Shown here: positions 9,465 to 18,663 of the stretch, one piece after another | Position numbering within the stretch: position 1 is the first letter of the stretch | Layout of the letters: the number at the start of each line of letters is the position of its first letter | Assembly: GCA_024401925.1 (NCBI GenBank) | Contig: JAKSKD010000015.1 | Span: forward strand, 1 to 39,006 | DNA: 39,006 nucleotides | DNA from: Bacteroidales bacterium | GTDB taxonomy: Bacteria > Bacteroidota > Bacteroidia > Bacteroidales > UBA932 | Direction: 5' to 3' | Position numbers and translations under genes: made by a program | Notes under the pieces: generated by a model | Seen by the model: the letters and a program-made list of their open reading frames with translations, nothing else | Told to the model about the DNA's origin: nothing | Database searches by the model: none

Positions 9465-10134
9465 GTTCGGACTCATAGGATATCCTATCGGACATTCGCA
9501 GAGCCCAAGCCTTTTCAAGGAGTGGTGCGATGGGAAGTGGCCTTATGACTTGGTTGAAACTGAAGATTTTGATAAGGCCTGGGAGATTTTCCTGAAGGAA
9601 TATGATGCCATCAACATCACTGCTCCGTTCAAGGAAAAAGCCTTCCTGCGTTGTGATTCTGCAAGCCGCGAGTGTAGAATATTAGGGGCTGCGAATATCG
9701 CAGTAAAGACCCAAGAGGGTGTCGTGGCCTATAATTCCGATTATCTTGCCGTAAAAGAAATAATTAAAGAGAAGAAATTGGCCGGAGTGGCTTTGATTGT
9801 CGGCTATGGCGGGGCGGGGAAAGCCGCTGCACTCGCTGCGAGTGATGCCGGACTGGATGTGGTTGTATGCAACAGAACTGTCTCCAAAGGCGAGGGAATC
9901 CGCCCTCTTGAGGAAATTCCCGTCCTGGTACCGGTCGCAGACATTGTGATTTATACTCTCCCTCTGATGATACCGGAGATGGAAGGGCTGGAAATGAATT
10001 GTGTGCTTGAAGCGAATTATCGGAATCCATCCCTTTCAAAGCTGAAGATAAATAACTATATTGCAGGGTTGGAGTGGCTGAGACAACAAGCTGTTGCAGG
10101 CTACCCGTTATTGACATCGACACTAACTAAATAA
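9457..10134 (+). CDS. aroE: Shikimate dehydrogenase (short form)
   Basis: Reduces 3-dehydroshikimate to shikimate with NADPH. At 225 residues it is shorter than most AroE proteins (about 250-280). The substrate site GYPIGHSQSPSLF is at 7-19. NITAPFKEKAF carries the catalytic Lys near residue 57, and NSDY stands where NTD is usual. The NADP-binding turn is GYGGAGKAAA near 114-123. The later NTTP-like segment is degenerate (YTLPLM). Catalytic residues are retained, so the enzyme is probably active. It overlaps the SpoU gene by 8 bp, and the GH3 gene follows after 8 bp. aroK in the opposite cluster supplies the next pathway step. Confidence 0.88.
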   Translation: MPKFGLIGYPIGHSQSPSLFKEWCDGKWPYDLVETEDFDKAWEIFLKEYDAINITAPFKEKAFLRCDSASRECRILGAANIAVKTQEGVVAYNSDYLAVKEIIKEKKLAGVALIVGYGGAGKAAALAASDAGLDVVVCNRTVSKGEGIRPLEEIPVLVPVADIVIYTLPLMIPEMEGLEMNCVLEANYRNPSLSKLKINNYIAGLEWLRQQAVAGYPLLTSTLTK

Positions 10135-10142
10135 AAACCACA

Positions 10143-12398
10143 ATGATGAAATCAAGATTCGTGGCAGTTGCCACATCGCTAGCATTCCTTGTAATCGGGT
10201 GCAGTGCTCCTCGGACGCCACAGGAGAGGCTCACTATCAATGATGAGGAAATCAATGAGATCATCGCAGGGATGACCATCGAAGAAAAAGTCGAAATGCT
10301 CCATAGCAAGACCAATATGTCTTCAGAAGGTATCCCGAGACTTGGTATTCAGGAAATCCGTTATGCCGACGGCCCTTTCGGAATTCGTGAAGAGGGCGTT
10401 CCCAATGGTTTCATCCCTGCCGGATGGACAACGGATTCTGCTACATATTTTCCTACAGGTTCGGCACTTGCCGCTACCTGGTCCGCAGAACTTGCGTACA
10501 AGTATGGTCACGGAATGGGTACAGAAGGCCGCAAGAGAGGTAAGGACATTATCCTTGGCCCTGCAATCAATATCCAGAGAATCCCTGTAGGAGGCCGTAC
10601 ATACGAATATCTCAGCGAGGATCCGTTCCTTGCGGGAGTTCTTGCAACCGAATATACAAAGGGCTCGCAAGATGCCGGAACAGGCGTCTGCCTCAAGCAT
10701 TTCGCTCTCAACAACCAGGAGATGAGCCGTGGTTCGGTGAATGTGATATGTGACGAGCGAACAATGCGTGAAATATACCTCAAGCCTTTCGAAATGGCTG
10801 TTGTAGAGGGCGGTGCAGTCAGTCTTATGCCTGCATACAACAAAGTCAACGGATATCATTGCTCTGAGAACGAACATCTCCTCAATGAAATCCTCCGTGG
10901 CGACTGGGGATTCCGCGGAATCACCGTTTCCGACTGGGGCGCAACACACAGCACAATGGGTGCTGCCCTTCACGGACTCAATGTCCAGATGACAGGAAGC
11001 AATTATCTCGGCCAGCCTGTCATCGATTCTATCGCAACTGGTGCTCTTACAGAGAAAGTTCTGGACGACAAGGTCCGCGAGCTTCTCCGTGTCCGTTTTG
11101 CTATCAAGGCTATACCTCCTGAGGAGTGTAACAACGAAGTAGCTTCGCAGCCGGAGTCACGCCAGACCGCATATGAGGTCGCAACAAAGTCAATCGTTCT
11201 CCTCAAGAATGAGGGCAGGATTCTCCCTATCAGCAAGGATGTCAAGAAGATTGCTGTCATCGGAAGATCAGCTGACACAAAGACCGCTCTCGGAGGAGTA
11301 GGTGCAGGTGTCAAGACTGTTTATGAGGTTACACCTCTCGAAGGAATCAGGTCACACGTGGCTGAAGACGTGGAGGTTCTTTACAGCCCGGGTTACAATT
11401 TCCCTCCAAGAAGGAACTGGGACGGAACAGTGGATGAGGTTAAACCTGCCAATGAAGTGCTTTGCAAAGAGGCAGTGGAAGTTGCAAAAGATGCTGACCT
11501 CGTACTCCTTTTCCTCGGTACGAACAGGGAGGTCGAGACCGAGGGCTCTGACCGTGCCGATATGTTCTTCCCTGCAGGACAGGAGGAACTCATCAAGGCC
11601 GTTGCCGAGGTTAATCCAAACATCGTCAGCGTAATCATATCCGGGGGCCCTTGCGATCTCCGCGAACTTACAAAGGTTGCTCCTGCTATCGTAGAAGGGT
11701 GGTGGAACGGACTTGAAGGTGGGAACGCGCTTGCTGATGTCCTTTTCGGAAACATCGCCCCGTCAGGAAAACTTCCTTTCACCTTCCCTATAAAGCTTGA
11801 GGATTCCCCTGCATATGCTCTTGGAAATTATCCTCAGAAGTTCGAGGATTCAGACCTCTTCACCTCACTTTATCGTGAGGACCGTACAGGAAAGGCAGCT
11901 CCTACTCAAGAGGAACTCTGGCAGCTTCGCCGCCAGTTCTCTCCAGAGTCTGTATATTCGGAAGGCCAGTATGTCGGCTACCGTTGGTTCGACACCAAGA
12001 AACTTCCTGTAATGTATGCATTCGGACACGGTCTTTCATATGTTGATTTTGAATATGCCAACGTAAAGACCAATAAATCAAGTTATAAGGCAAAAGATGT
12101 CATTACAGTTACATTCGACCTCACCAATACCGGTGATATGGAAGCTGACGAAGTCGCCCAGCTTTATGTACACCGCAAGGATGCAAAGGTCGAGTGGGCT
12201 GAGAAAGAATTGAAAGCGTTCCAGAGGGTTACTCTCGCAGCCGGTGAGACGAAGACAGTCACGCTTACCGTCCCTGTTGAGAATCTCCGCTACTGGGATG
12301 TGGATATCAATGGTTGGAACCTTGAGGATGGGGACATCGACATTCTCGTAGGTGCCGCATCAGACGATATCCGTCTTTCAACAACAGTTCATATTTAA
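10143..12398 (+). CDS. Glycoside hydrolase family 3 beta-glucosidase-like lipoprotein
   Basis: A 751-residue exo-acting glycosidase. The signal peptide ends in a lipobox LVIGC with Cys20, so the mature enzyme is likely lipid-anchored in the periplasm or outer membrane. The GH3 N-terminal barrel covers about 30-320 and holds the nucleophile Asp264 in TVSDWGA, with KHFALNNQE near 185-193. The C-terminal sandwich domain (about 350-600) holds the EVETEGSDR segment near 463-471, the usual acid/base region. A fibronectin-III-like domain (about 655-750) closes the protein. Substrate is a beta-glucoside or similar by family, not proved. Its place after aroE, 8 bp away, is an unusual partner for a sugar hydrolase; no SusC/D or other carbohydrate genes are nearby. 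Confidence 0.92.
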   Translation: MMKSRFVAVATSLAFLVIGCSAPRTPQERLTINDEEINEIIAGMTIEEKVEMLHSKTNMSSEGIPRLGIQEIRYADGPFGIREEGVPNGFIPAGWTTDSATYFPTGSALAATWSAELAYKYGHGMGTEGRKRGKDIILGPAINIQRIPVGGRTYEYLSEDPFLAGVLATEYTKGSQDAGTGVCLKHFALNNQEMSRGSVNVICDERTMREIYLKPFEMAVVEGGAVSLMPAYNKVNGYHCSENEHLLNEILRGDWGFRGITVSDWGATHSTMGAALHGLNVQMTGSNYLGQPVIDSIATGALTEKVLDDKVRELLRVRFAIKAIPPEECNNEVASQPESRQTAYEVATKSIVLLKNEGRILPISKDVKKIAVIGRSADTKTALGGVGAGVKTVYEVTPLEGIRSHVAEDVEVLYSPGYNFPPRRNWDGTVDEVKPANEVLCKEAVEVAKDADLVLLFLGTNREVETEGSDRADMFFPAGQEELIKAVAEVNPNIVSVIISGGPCDLRELTKVAPAIVEGWWNGLEGGNALADVLFGNIAPSGKLPFTFPIKLEDSPAYALGNYPQKFEDSDLFTSLYREDRTGKAAPTQEELWQLRRQFSPESVYSEGQYVGYRWFDTKKLPVMYAFGHGLSYVDFEYANVKTNKSSYKAKDVITVTFDLTNTGDMEADEVAQLYVHRKDAKVEWAEKELKAFQRVTLAAGETKTVTLTVPVENLRYWDVDINGWNLEDGDIDILVGAASDDIRLSTTVHI

Positions 12399-12423
12399 TT
12401 TTTAATCATTAATCAAATTTATC

Positions 12424-12921
12424 ATGTCACTGAACAAAGTAATGCTGATCGGTAACGTTGGAGCAGACCCTGAAGTACGTTACCTCGAGGGAACATCAGC
12501 TAATTCAGGTAGTGCGAAAGTTGCAAGCTTCAGGCTTGCTACGACGGAGAGGTACAGAGACCGCAATGGTGAGCAGAGAGAAAACACTGAATGGCACAAC
12601 ATCGTGGCTTGGAGAAACTCCGCTGACATCGTTGAACGTTATGTCAAGAAGGGCACTTCACTTTATGTGGAAGGAAGGCTCAGAACCCGTGAATGGACGG
12701 ATCAGACCGGTGCTAAAAGACGCACCACTGAGATTCTGGCCGATTCACTGCAGCTTCTTGGTCGCAGAAGCGACAATCCGGGAGCAACGGAAGGTGCATA
12801 TTCTGCACCGGCACCGGCTGCACCTGTTGCCGCTCCAAGGCCGGTTGTTGCACCTGCACCTGTGCCTGTCGCACCAGAACCAGTAGACCTTGGAGCCGGA
12901 GACGACGATCTCCCGTTCTAG
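12424..12921 (+). CDS. ssb: Single-stranded DNA-binding protein
   Basis: Coats ssDNA during replication and repair, and recruits partners through its acidic tip. The protein is 165 residues. An OB-fold covers about 1-110, starting MSLNKVMLIGNVGADPEVRY and including EWHNIVAWRN. A Pro/Ala linker follows, and the protein ends in the classic DDDLPF tip. It lies 25 bp after the GH3 gene, with a strong hairpin terminator just downstream that ends this run. No clear TAnnTTTG box is seen in the 25-bp gap, so it is probably read from upstream or from a promoter inside the GH3 gene. Confidence 0.97.
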   Translation: MSLNKVMLIGNVGADPEVRYLEGTSANSGSAKVASFRLATTERYRDRNGEQRENTEWHNIVAWRNSADIVERYVKKGTSLYVEGRLRTREWTDQTGAKRRTTEILADSLQLLGRRSDNPGATEGAYSAPAPAAPVAAPRPVVAPAPVPVAPEPVDLGAGDDDLPF

Positions 12922-12938
12922 TGGCAACTATGTAATAG

Positions 12939-12971
12939 AAGGGCGGCCTCCATATGGGGACCGCCCTTTTT
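12939..12971 (+). terminator. Rho-independent terminator after ssb
   Basis: A perfect 8-bp stem, AAGGGCGG (12939-12946) with CCGCCCTT (12961-12968), has its inner stem extended by CCTCC/GGGGA. It runs into TTTTT on the plus strand. It lies between convergent ssb and parC; the minus-strand tail is less T-rich, so it serves mainly ssb. Confidence 0.88.
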
Positions 12972-12988
12972 GGTTCTTATGAGGAATG

Positions 12989-15679
12989 TCAGAATAAAGT
13001 AAGTTCTTCAACCTCCGGGATATCCTCGAATGGCCCGAGATCCTCTTCCGGTGTCTCCAGATCAATTATTTCAATTTCTTCCTCATCAGGAATCTCTTCC
13101 TCCGGCTCATCTTTCTGAAGCGGCTCAATGAATTCCACCTTCTTTATCTCCCTGTCGGAGCACTTCTTCCCTTTGGCGGTACAGCCTTTCTTTGCAATGA
13201 ATTCCTCCGCGTTGATGACCTCGGGTTCGCGGTGCTCGGATTTTCCTCCGAAGGTGACGAGCACCTGCGGATATTTGTCTTCGGAAATGTCAAGCAGGTA
13301 GGACCCTTTTCCGTCAGAGATGAAGGAGAGAGGGGTGTTGTCGCTGAGGGTGAAGGAGAAGCGCTTGATGTAGAATGCCTTCACGATGCCGTCATAATAA
13401 AGTGCCGTGTAGGTCTTGTTCTGGTCCAGCTTTTCTATCTTGAGAACATCTCCCTGGTAGCGGTTGGATACATCAAATGATGTCGTGTAGTATGTTCCGT
13501 TCTTGAAGATGGCAAGTACCTTGTCCTCCGTATTGAACTGACCGAGATAGAGTCCTCGGTTCTCGTCATTGAGTTTCTGGATGTCGGCGTCATACCAGAT
13601 GTCCTTACCGGAGATGGTCGACACTCCTTTGCTCTTTATTACAATCCTCTGGATCGGGTTCTTCGATACAACATTTCCTCTCGAAGTCTTTCCCTTGATG
13701 GCGAGGGTGGAGAAATCGTATTCCGCCGTCACTTTCTTGAGTTTCAGACGAGGTCTGAAGTAGATTTTGACGGATTCTGCCTCACCATTATGGTTGGCTG
13801 AGAACCACAGGATTTTCGACCCTTCCTTGCCTTGGGTGATGTCGTACTCTTTGTCCCTCGTAATAGAGGTGATGGCGAAACGCTTGGCGTAAGAAAGGGC
13901 GGTCATTCCGTCGCGGTAGATGACGTTGTATATCGTACGGGTGTCGTTTCTGTTGAAAACACCGGCATAGAGCAGATCCTTTCCGAAGAACGCCTTGTCC
14001 GTAACTTTGGTGATGCGGTATTTTCCGTCCTTCCCGATGACGATAATCTCGGACAGGTCAGAGCACTCGCATATGAATTCACCGTTGTCATCCCTTTTGA
14101 GGCCGATTCCCACGAAACCCTCGGCAAGGTTTGCGTAGAGCTTTGCGTTGTTGTTGACCACCTTGGTAACGGAGATAGTTTCGAATCCGGTAAGTTCCGT
14201 CAGACGCGGGAAGTCTGCGCCGTATTTCTTCTTAAGCCCCTTGAACCATTCGATTGTGTATTTCGTAAGGTGCTCAAGCTTGTCCCTGACATCAGCCATC
14301 TGCACTTCGATGCTGCGTATCTTCTCGTCGATGGCCTTGGTGTCGAACTTGGATATCTTGCGTACAGGTTTCTCCACGAGCTTAAGTATGTCGTCCATAA
14401 CAATCTCCCGGCGGAACAAGTCCTGGTAGGTCTTCATCTGGGTGAAGATGTCGTCCACCTGGGCCTCCCAGGTCTTCTGGTCCTGTTCGAGAATCTTGTA
14501 AACCCTGTTCTCGAAGAAAATCCTTTCGAGGGAGCTGTAATGCCAGTCGTTCTCGAGTTCGTCGAGTTTTATCTGAAGCTGCTGTCCCAATATGTCGCGG
14601 GTGTGCCAGGTGTCATATTCGAGGACTTCGTGCACGTCCAGGAACTGAGGCTTGTTGTCCTTGATGACGCAGGCGTTCGGCGCGATATTGTATTCGCAGT
14701 CCGTGAAAGCGTAGAGGGCATCTATGGTCTTGTCCGGAGATACATCATTCTGAAGATGGATGAGGATTTCTACTTTGGATGTCGTCATATCCTCGATCTT
14801 CTTGATCTTTATCTTCCCCTTGTCCTTGGCCTTCAGAATGGAGTCGATTATGACGTGAGTGGTCTTGCCGTAAGGAATTTCCGTGATGGCGATGGTGTTC
14901 TTGTCAATCTTCTCGATTCTGGCGCGGACCTTTACGACTCCGCCCCTGCGGCCTTTCAGATATTTCGAGCAGTCAGCGAAACCTCCGGTAGGGAAGTCCG
15001 GGTACAATTCATATTCCTCGCCTTTAAGGATTGCGATGGATGCGTCAAGGAGCTCGTTGAAATTGTGTGGGAGTATTTTTGACGCCATTCCGACTGCAAT
15101 ACCTTCCGTTCCCTGTGCGAGCAACAGAGGGAAACGCACCGGGAGTTCGGTAGGCTCCTGGTTGCGTCCGTCATATGAGGTCATTGTTGGTGTGACCTTC
15201 GGGTCGAAGATCACTTCCTTTGCAAATTTTGAAAGTCTTGCCTCGATGTATCGCGGGGCCGCATTCGAGTCACCTGTAAGGATGTTACCCCAGTTTCCCT
15301 GACAGTCCACTGCGAATCCTTTCTGGCCGAGCTGTACGAGAGCTCCAAGTATGGACTGGTCGCCGTGAGGATGGTACTGCATAGCGTGGCCGACGATGTT
15401 GGCGACTTTTGTGAAATTGCCGTCATCCATCTTGTACATTGCGTGCAGGACGCGTCTCTGAACAGGTTTCAGCCCGTCCACAATGTGCGGCACAGCTCTC
15501 TGCAGGATGACGTACGAAGAATAGTCCAGAAACCAGTCCCTGAACATTCCGGAGAGTTTGTACTTCCTGCTGTCACTTCCCAGCAGCCTTGCGAACTTAC
15601 CTGAGGATTCGCCTTCGGCCACTTCGATATCTTCGTCCACTTCTACAGACTCTTCAATTCTATCTTCTTCGTCCATCAT
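12989..15679 (-). CDS. parC: DNA topoisomerase IV subunit A (ParC-type)
   Basis: Breaks and rejoins DNA to unlink daughter chromosomes, in partnership with ParE. The 896-residue protein has an acidic N-terminal extension (about 1-35). The winged-helix/tower breakage domain follows, with the catalytic Tyr144 in APRYIEARLS and HPHGDQSILGALV (103-115) in the quinolone-determining region. A coiled-coil arm is followed by a beta-pinwheel C-terminal domain and a long acidic tail (from about 855). The N-terminal pattern KLSGMFRDWFLDYSSYVI is the ParC-like form rather than the GyrA form. parE is not next to it; era is immediately upstream, 3 nt away. Two start ATGs are adjacent (15679 and 15676). Confidence 0.9.
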   Translation of the reverse strand: MMDEEDRIEESVEVDEDIEVAEGESSGKFARLLGSDSRKYKLSGMFRDWFLDYSSYVILQRAVPHIVDGLKPVQRRVLHAMYKMDDGNFTKVANIVGHAMQYHPHGDQSILGALVQLGQKGFAVDCQGNWGNILTGDSNAAPRYIEARLSKFAKEVIFDPKVTPTMTSYDGRNQEPTELPVRFPLLLAQGTEGIAVGMASKILPHNFNELLDASIAILKGEEYELYPDFPTGGFADCSKYLKGRRGGVVKVRARIEKIDKNTIAITEIPYGKTTHVIIDSILKAKDKGKIKIKKIEDMTTSKVEILIHLQNDVSPDKTIDALYAFTDCEYNIAPNACVIKDNKPQFLDVHEVLEYDTWHTRDILGQQLQIKLDELENDWHYSSLERIFFENRVYKILEQDQKTWEAQVDDIFTQMKTYQDLFRREIVMDDILKLVEKPVRKISKFDTKAIDEKIRSIEVQMADVRDKLEHLTKYTIEWFKGLKKKYGADFPRLTELTGFETISVTKVVNNNAKLYANLAEGFVGIGLKRDDNGEFICECSDLSEIIVIGKDGKYRITKVTDKAFFGKDLLYAGVFNRNDTRTIYNVIYRDGMTALSYAKRFAITSITRDKEYDITQGKEGSKILWFSANHNGEAESVKIYFRPRLKLKKVTAEYDFSTLAIKGKTSRGNVVSKNPIQRIVIKSKGVSTISGKDIWYDADIQKLNDENRGLYLGQFNTEDKVLAIFKNGTYYTTSFDVSNRYQGDVLKIEKLDQNKTYTALYYDGIVKAFYIKRFSFTLSDNTPLSFISDGKGSYLLDISEDKYPQVLVTFGGKSEHREPEVINAEEFIAKKGCTAKGKKCSDREIKKVEFIEPLQKDEPEEEIPDEEEIEIIDLETPEEDLGPFEDIPEVEELTLF

Positions 15680-15682
15680 AAT

Positions 15683-16561
15683 CTATTGTTCGTATCCAAA
15701 TTTTCTAAGTTCACGCCTTGATTCCCTCCAGCCCTCATCCACCTTGACGAACAGTGACAGGAAGACTTTCTTCTGAAAGAAATCCTCCATATCGATACGG
15801 GCATCGGTCCCGAGTTTCTTAAGAGCGGAGCCTCCTTTTCCTATCAGAATTCCTTTTTGGGAATCTCTCATTACATAAATCACAGCGCTGATATCATAGC
15901 GTTCCTCTCCTTCCTTGAAAGCTTCGACGACAACCTCACAACTGTATGGAATTTCTTCCTTATAGTTGAGAAGTATTTTCTCGCGGATAATCTCTGATGC
16001 GAAGAACCTGAGATTCTTGTCCGTGAAAGCGTCTTTGTCATACCAAGGCGGGCATTCCGGAAGATGTTCGAGAACAGTGTCGAGAATGGTGTCCAGATTG
16101 AATCTTTCCTGTGCTGAGGCCGGAATGATGATTGCTTCCGGAAGCTGGGATTTCCACCATCCCATCAGATCCAGGACCTTGTTCTGGTCGCTGATGTCGA
16201 TTTTGTTCACGACAACTATGACAGGGCAGCGGAGTTTCTTGAGTTTCTCCACATAATCCACATTCTTGTCGGCTTTCTCGACGGTGTCAGTGACGTACAG
16301 GGCAATGTCCGCATCCCCGAATGCGTCGTCCACGAAGTTCATCATATTCTGCTGGAGCCTGTAGTTCGGCTTCAGGATGCCCGGTGTGTCAGAAAAGACA
16401 ATCTGGAAATCCTCACCGTTCACGATACCCATAATACGATGGCGCGTGGTCTGGGCTTTGGCTGTCACTATGGACAGTTTCTCCCCCACGAGGGCATTCA
16501 TCAGGGTGGATTTCCCGACGTTCGGATTCCCTATGATATTTACGAAACCTGATTTATGCAT
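15683..16561 (-). CDS. era: GTPase Era
   Basis: A ribosome-assembly GTPase that binds 16S rRNA 3' ends. The 292-residue protein has the usual two parts. The GTPase domain carries G1 GNPNVGKST (11-19), G2 within TTRHR, G3 DTPG and G4 NKID (near 140). The C-terminal KH domain carries the GKGGSALKKLG loop around 245-255. The start ATG at 16561 gives the family opening MHKSGFVNIIGNPNVGKS. It lies 6 bp after the pseudouridine synthase gene and 3 bp before parC, in a packed minus-strand run. Confidence 0.96.
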   Translation of the reverse strand: MHKSGFVNIIGNPNVGKSTLMNALVGEKLSIVTAKAQTTRHRIMGIVNGEDFQIVFSDTPGILKPNYRLQQNMMNFVDDAFGDADIALYVTDTVEKADKNVDYVEKLKKLRCPVIVVVNKIDISDQNKVLDLMGWWKSQLPEAIIIPASAQERFNLDTILDTVLEHLPECPPWYDKDAFTDKNLRFFASEIIREKILLNYKEEIPYSCEVVVEAFKEGEERYDISAVIYVMRDSQKGILIGKGGSALKKLGTDARIDMEDFFQKKVFLSLFVKVDEGWRESRRELRKFGYEQ

Positions 16562-16567
16562 AGGCTT

Positions 16568-17881
16568 CTAGATGTAGGCTCCCATTTTGAGGATATTGAC
16601 TTCTCCTTCAGAGAGATATCTCCATTCTCCTTTCTGGAGTCCCTTCTTTGTAAGTCCGGCAAAATATACTCTGTCAAGTGCACGTACGTCATATCCGAGA
16701 GACTCGAAAATGCGGCGGACGATGCGGTTTTTGCCCGAGTGTATTTCGATGCCGAGCTTGCGGCGGTCTTTCTCGTCTATGTATTCAAGCTCGTCAGCGG
16801 CAATCTCTCCGTCAGAGAGGGTGACGCCTGCTAGAATCTTGTCGTAGTCTTCCTGCTGGAGCTCGTGGTCCAGAATCACCTGATAGATTTTTTTCTTGTC
16901 ATACGCAGGATGGGTGAGCTTTTCCGCCATCTCGCCGTCATTGGTGAACATCAGGACTCCTGTGGTAGCCTTGTCAAGACGACCCACAGGGAATACTCTT
17001 GCAGAGCATCCCTTGATAAGGTCCATAACGGTCTTGTCGGCGTGAGGGTCGGATGCGGTGGTGACATAGCCCTTAGGCTTGTTCATCACGATGTACACTT
17101 TTTCCTCTCCCTTGAGCCTCTCTCCATTGAATTTTACTTCATCATTATAGATGTTGACCTTTGTTCCGAGTTCTGTAACGACCACTCCGTTGACGGTAAC
17201 TACACCGGCCTGAATCAGGGTGTCAGCCTCACGGCGTGAGCATACTCCCGAGTTGGCAATGAACTTGTTGAGGCGGATTTCATCCTTTGTTTCAACTTTT
17301 GCTCCGTCGAAATCGGAATATTTGGATGCATCGAGTGCCGGACGGCGGCTGATCATCTTGTCGATGCTCTGCTCGTCCCTGTCATTGAAACCTGCGTCGG
17401 TCTTCCTGAACGGCTTGCGGGGGCCCTTCTGTCCATAGTTGCCTCTTTGCGGTCTGTCGCCATAGCTGCGGTGTTCGCCGTCATGTCTCCCTTCTGAACT
17501 GCCGAAACTGCGTCTTTCTCCGTAAGGTCTCTGCGGCCTGTCACCATAGCTGCGGTGCTCGCCGTCACGTCTCCCTTCTGAACTGCCGAAACTGCGTCTT
17601 TCTCCGTAAGGTCTCTGCGGCCTGTCACCATAAGAGCGATGTTCCCCGTCGCGCCTTTCATTGTTATTTCCATAGGCTCTGTGCTCTCCGAAGTTCCTTT
17701 GCGGCCTCTCGCCGTAAGCCCTTGGCTCACCATAGCTTCTTTGCGGCCTCTCGCCGCCTTCTCTGTTGAAACTGCGCTGCGGCCTCTCGCCGTCGCGTCT
17801 TTCTGACCTTTCGTGAGAGTAGCTTGAAGATATTGCTACTTTGCGACGTGGTCTTAACGTTCTTTTTTCTGAATCGCTCAT
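16568..17881 (-). CDS. RsuA/RluB-family pseudouridine synthase with a long Arg/Gly-rich N-terminus
   Basis: Isomerises a uridine in rRNA to pseudouridine. The C-terminal 235 residues are an ordinary RsuA/RluB-type enzyme. An S4 RNA-binding domain covers about 201-245, and the catalytic Asp303 lies in PVGRLDKATTGVLMF. The first 160 residues are unusual: a basic, low-complexity tail built from motifs such as RSYGDRPQRPYGERR and DGEH, including two near-identical 28-residue units encoded by an 84-bp tandem repeat. Such a tail is likely disordered and RNA-binding (inference). The start overlaps the tonB stop by 4 bp. Which rRNA site is modified cannot be told. Confidence 0.9.
   Translation of the reverse strand: MSDSEKRTLRPRRKVAISSSYSHERSERRDGERPQRSFNREGGERPQRSYGEPRAYGERPQRNFGEHRAYGNNNERRDGEHRSYGDRPQRPYGERRSFGSSEGRRDGEHRSYGDRPQRPYGERRSFGSSEGRHDGEHRSYGDRPQRGNYGQKGPRKPFRKTDAGFNDRDEQSIDKMISRRPALDASKYSDFDGAKVETKDEIRLNKFIANSGVCSRREADTLIQAGVVTVNGVVVTELGTKVNIYNDEVKFNGERLKGEEKVYIVMNKPKGYVTTASDPHADKTVMDLIKGCSARVFPVGRLDKATTGVLMFTNDGEMAEKLTHPAYDKKKIYQVILDHELQQEDYDKILAGVTLSDGEIAADELEYIDEKDRRKLGIEIHSGKNRIVRRIFESLGYDVRALDRVYFAGLTKKGLQKGEWRYLSEGEVNILKMGAYI
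17461..17628 (-). repeat. 84-bp in-frame tandem repeat, two copies, in the pseudouridine synthase N-terminus
   Basis: Units 17461-17544 and 17545-17628 differ at two positions, both inside the segment around 17474-17487. A degenerate third unit follows toward higher coordinates. Each encodes 28 residues rich in Arg, Gly, Ser and Pro. Being a multiple of three, it can expand or contract without breaking the frame. Confidence 0.9.
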
Positions 17882-18654
17882 TTTAGTTTGAAAATATAAG
17901 TTATTGTACCTTCTTGTACGGCAGGGGCGTCACTGCTTTGATTGAAATGAGATTCCATCGCGGCTTTTCTCGCAGCTGCCCATAAGGTTTTGTCTGTTAC
18001 TGTTGTTCCTTCAACCCCGGCCATCGCACTCTCGACGGCGCCATACTGGTTGACTCTGATTTTAACTACTACGACTCCGCTTTCCTGAAGGTTGTAAGCC
18101 GGGCTCGGAAGTGTTCCGACTACATTCCTGCCTTTCAGGTGGGCGTTCGCACTTCCACTGGTCTTGCCTTTCTCCGTATTCCCGTTGGCCTCTCCGGCCT
18201 TGAATACAGGTGTAGACTCGGAAGCGGAATGAGGTGCTGTCAGGCTCGTGTCCTTCTTCGACATGCCTGGGAACGAGGCCCTTGGGTCGATTACAGGTTC
18301 CTGCTCGATTTTTTCCACATCGACATCGCCGAAATCATCCGGCGCGGATGCAGGGGTGAGGTTCTGGGCCGTTGATACGTAAGGGGACTGGCTCTTCTGA
18401 ACGAGTTCGATAGGCTTGGTCCTGTCCACTTCCTCAGCTCGCGGCTGGGCTCCCCGGCGCAAAGGTTGTACCTCCTCTTCTTCCTCCTCGAAGTCAATGA
18501 GGTAGGACTGCTCCTGAGGCGGAGGGTAGATGTATGTGAATCCGCTGAATCCGAGGCAGGTGAATGCCGCCACGTGGAGAACGACCGTCAGGCCGACCCC
18601 CAGCAGCACGGATATCCGTTCCTGCTTCTCTCTTGTGCGGATATATTCTTTCAT
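17878..18654 (-). CDS. tonB: TonB-family energy transducer
   Basis: Couples the inner-membrane proton motive force, through ExbB/ExbD, to outer-membrane TonB-dependent receptors. The 258-residue protein has a cytoplasmic N-terminus and one membrane anchor (about 17-42). A long periplasmic linker rich in Glu, Pro and Ser contains EEEEEEVQ near 55-62. The TonB C-terminal domain (about 185-258) includes VVVVKIRVNQYGAVESAMAG and ends TITYIFKLK. It lies 9 bp after exbD and overlaps the pseudouridine synthase start by 4 bp, so it belongs to the same transcript. Confidence 0.85.
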   Translation of the reverse strand: MKEYIRTREKQERISVLLGVGLTVVLHVAAFTCLGFSGFTYIYPPPQEQSYLIDFEEEEEEVQPLRRGAQPRAEEVDRTKPIELVQKSQSPYVSTAQNLTPASAPDDFGDVDVEKIEQEPVIDPRASFPGMSKKDTSLTAPHSASESTPVFKAGEANGNTEKGKTSGSANAHLKGRNVVGTLPSPAYNLQESGVVVVKIRVNQYGAVESAMAGVEGTTVTDKTLWAAARKAAMESHFNQSSDAPAVQEGTITYIFKLK

Positions 18655-18663
18655 TGGTCTGGT

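Noticed and set aside
13832-15082. Long open frame (about 416 codons) on the plus strand inside parC
   Set aside because: It lies wholly within the well-supported parC gene on the other strand and has no recognisable domain.
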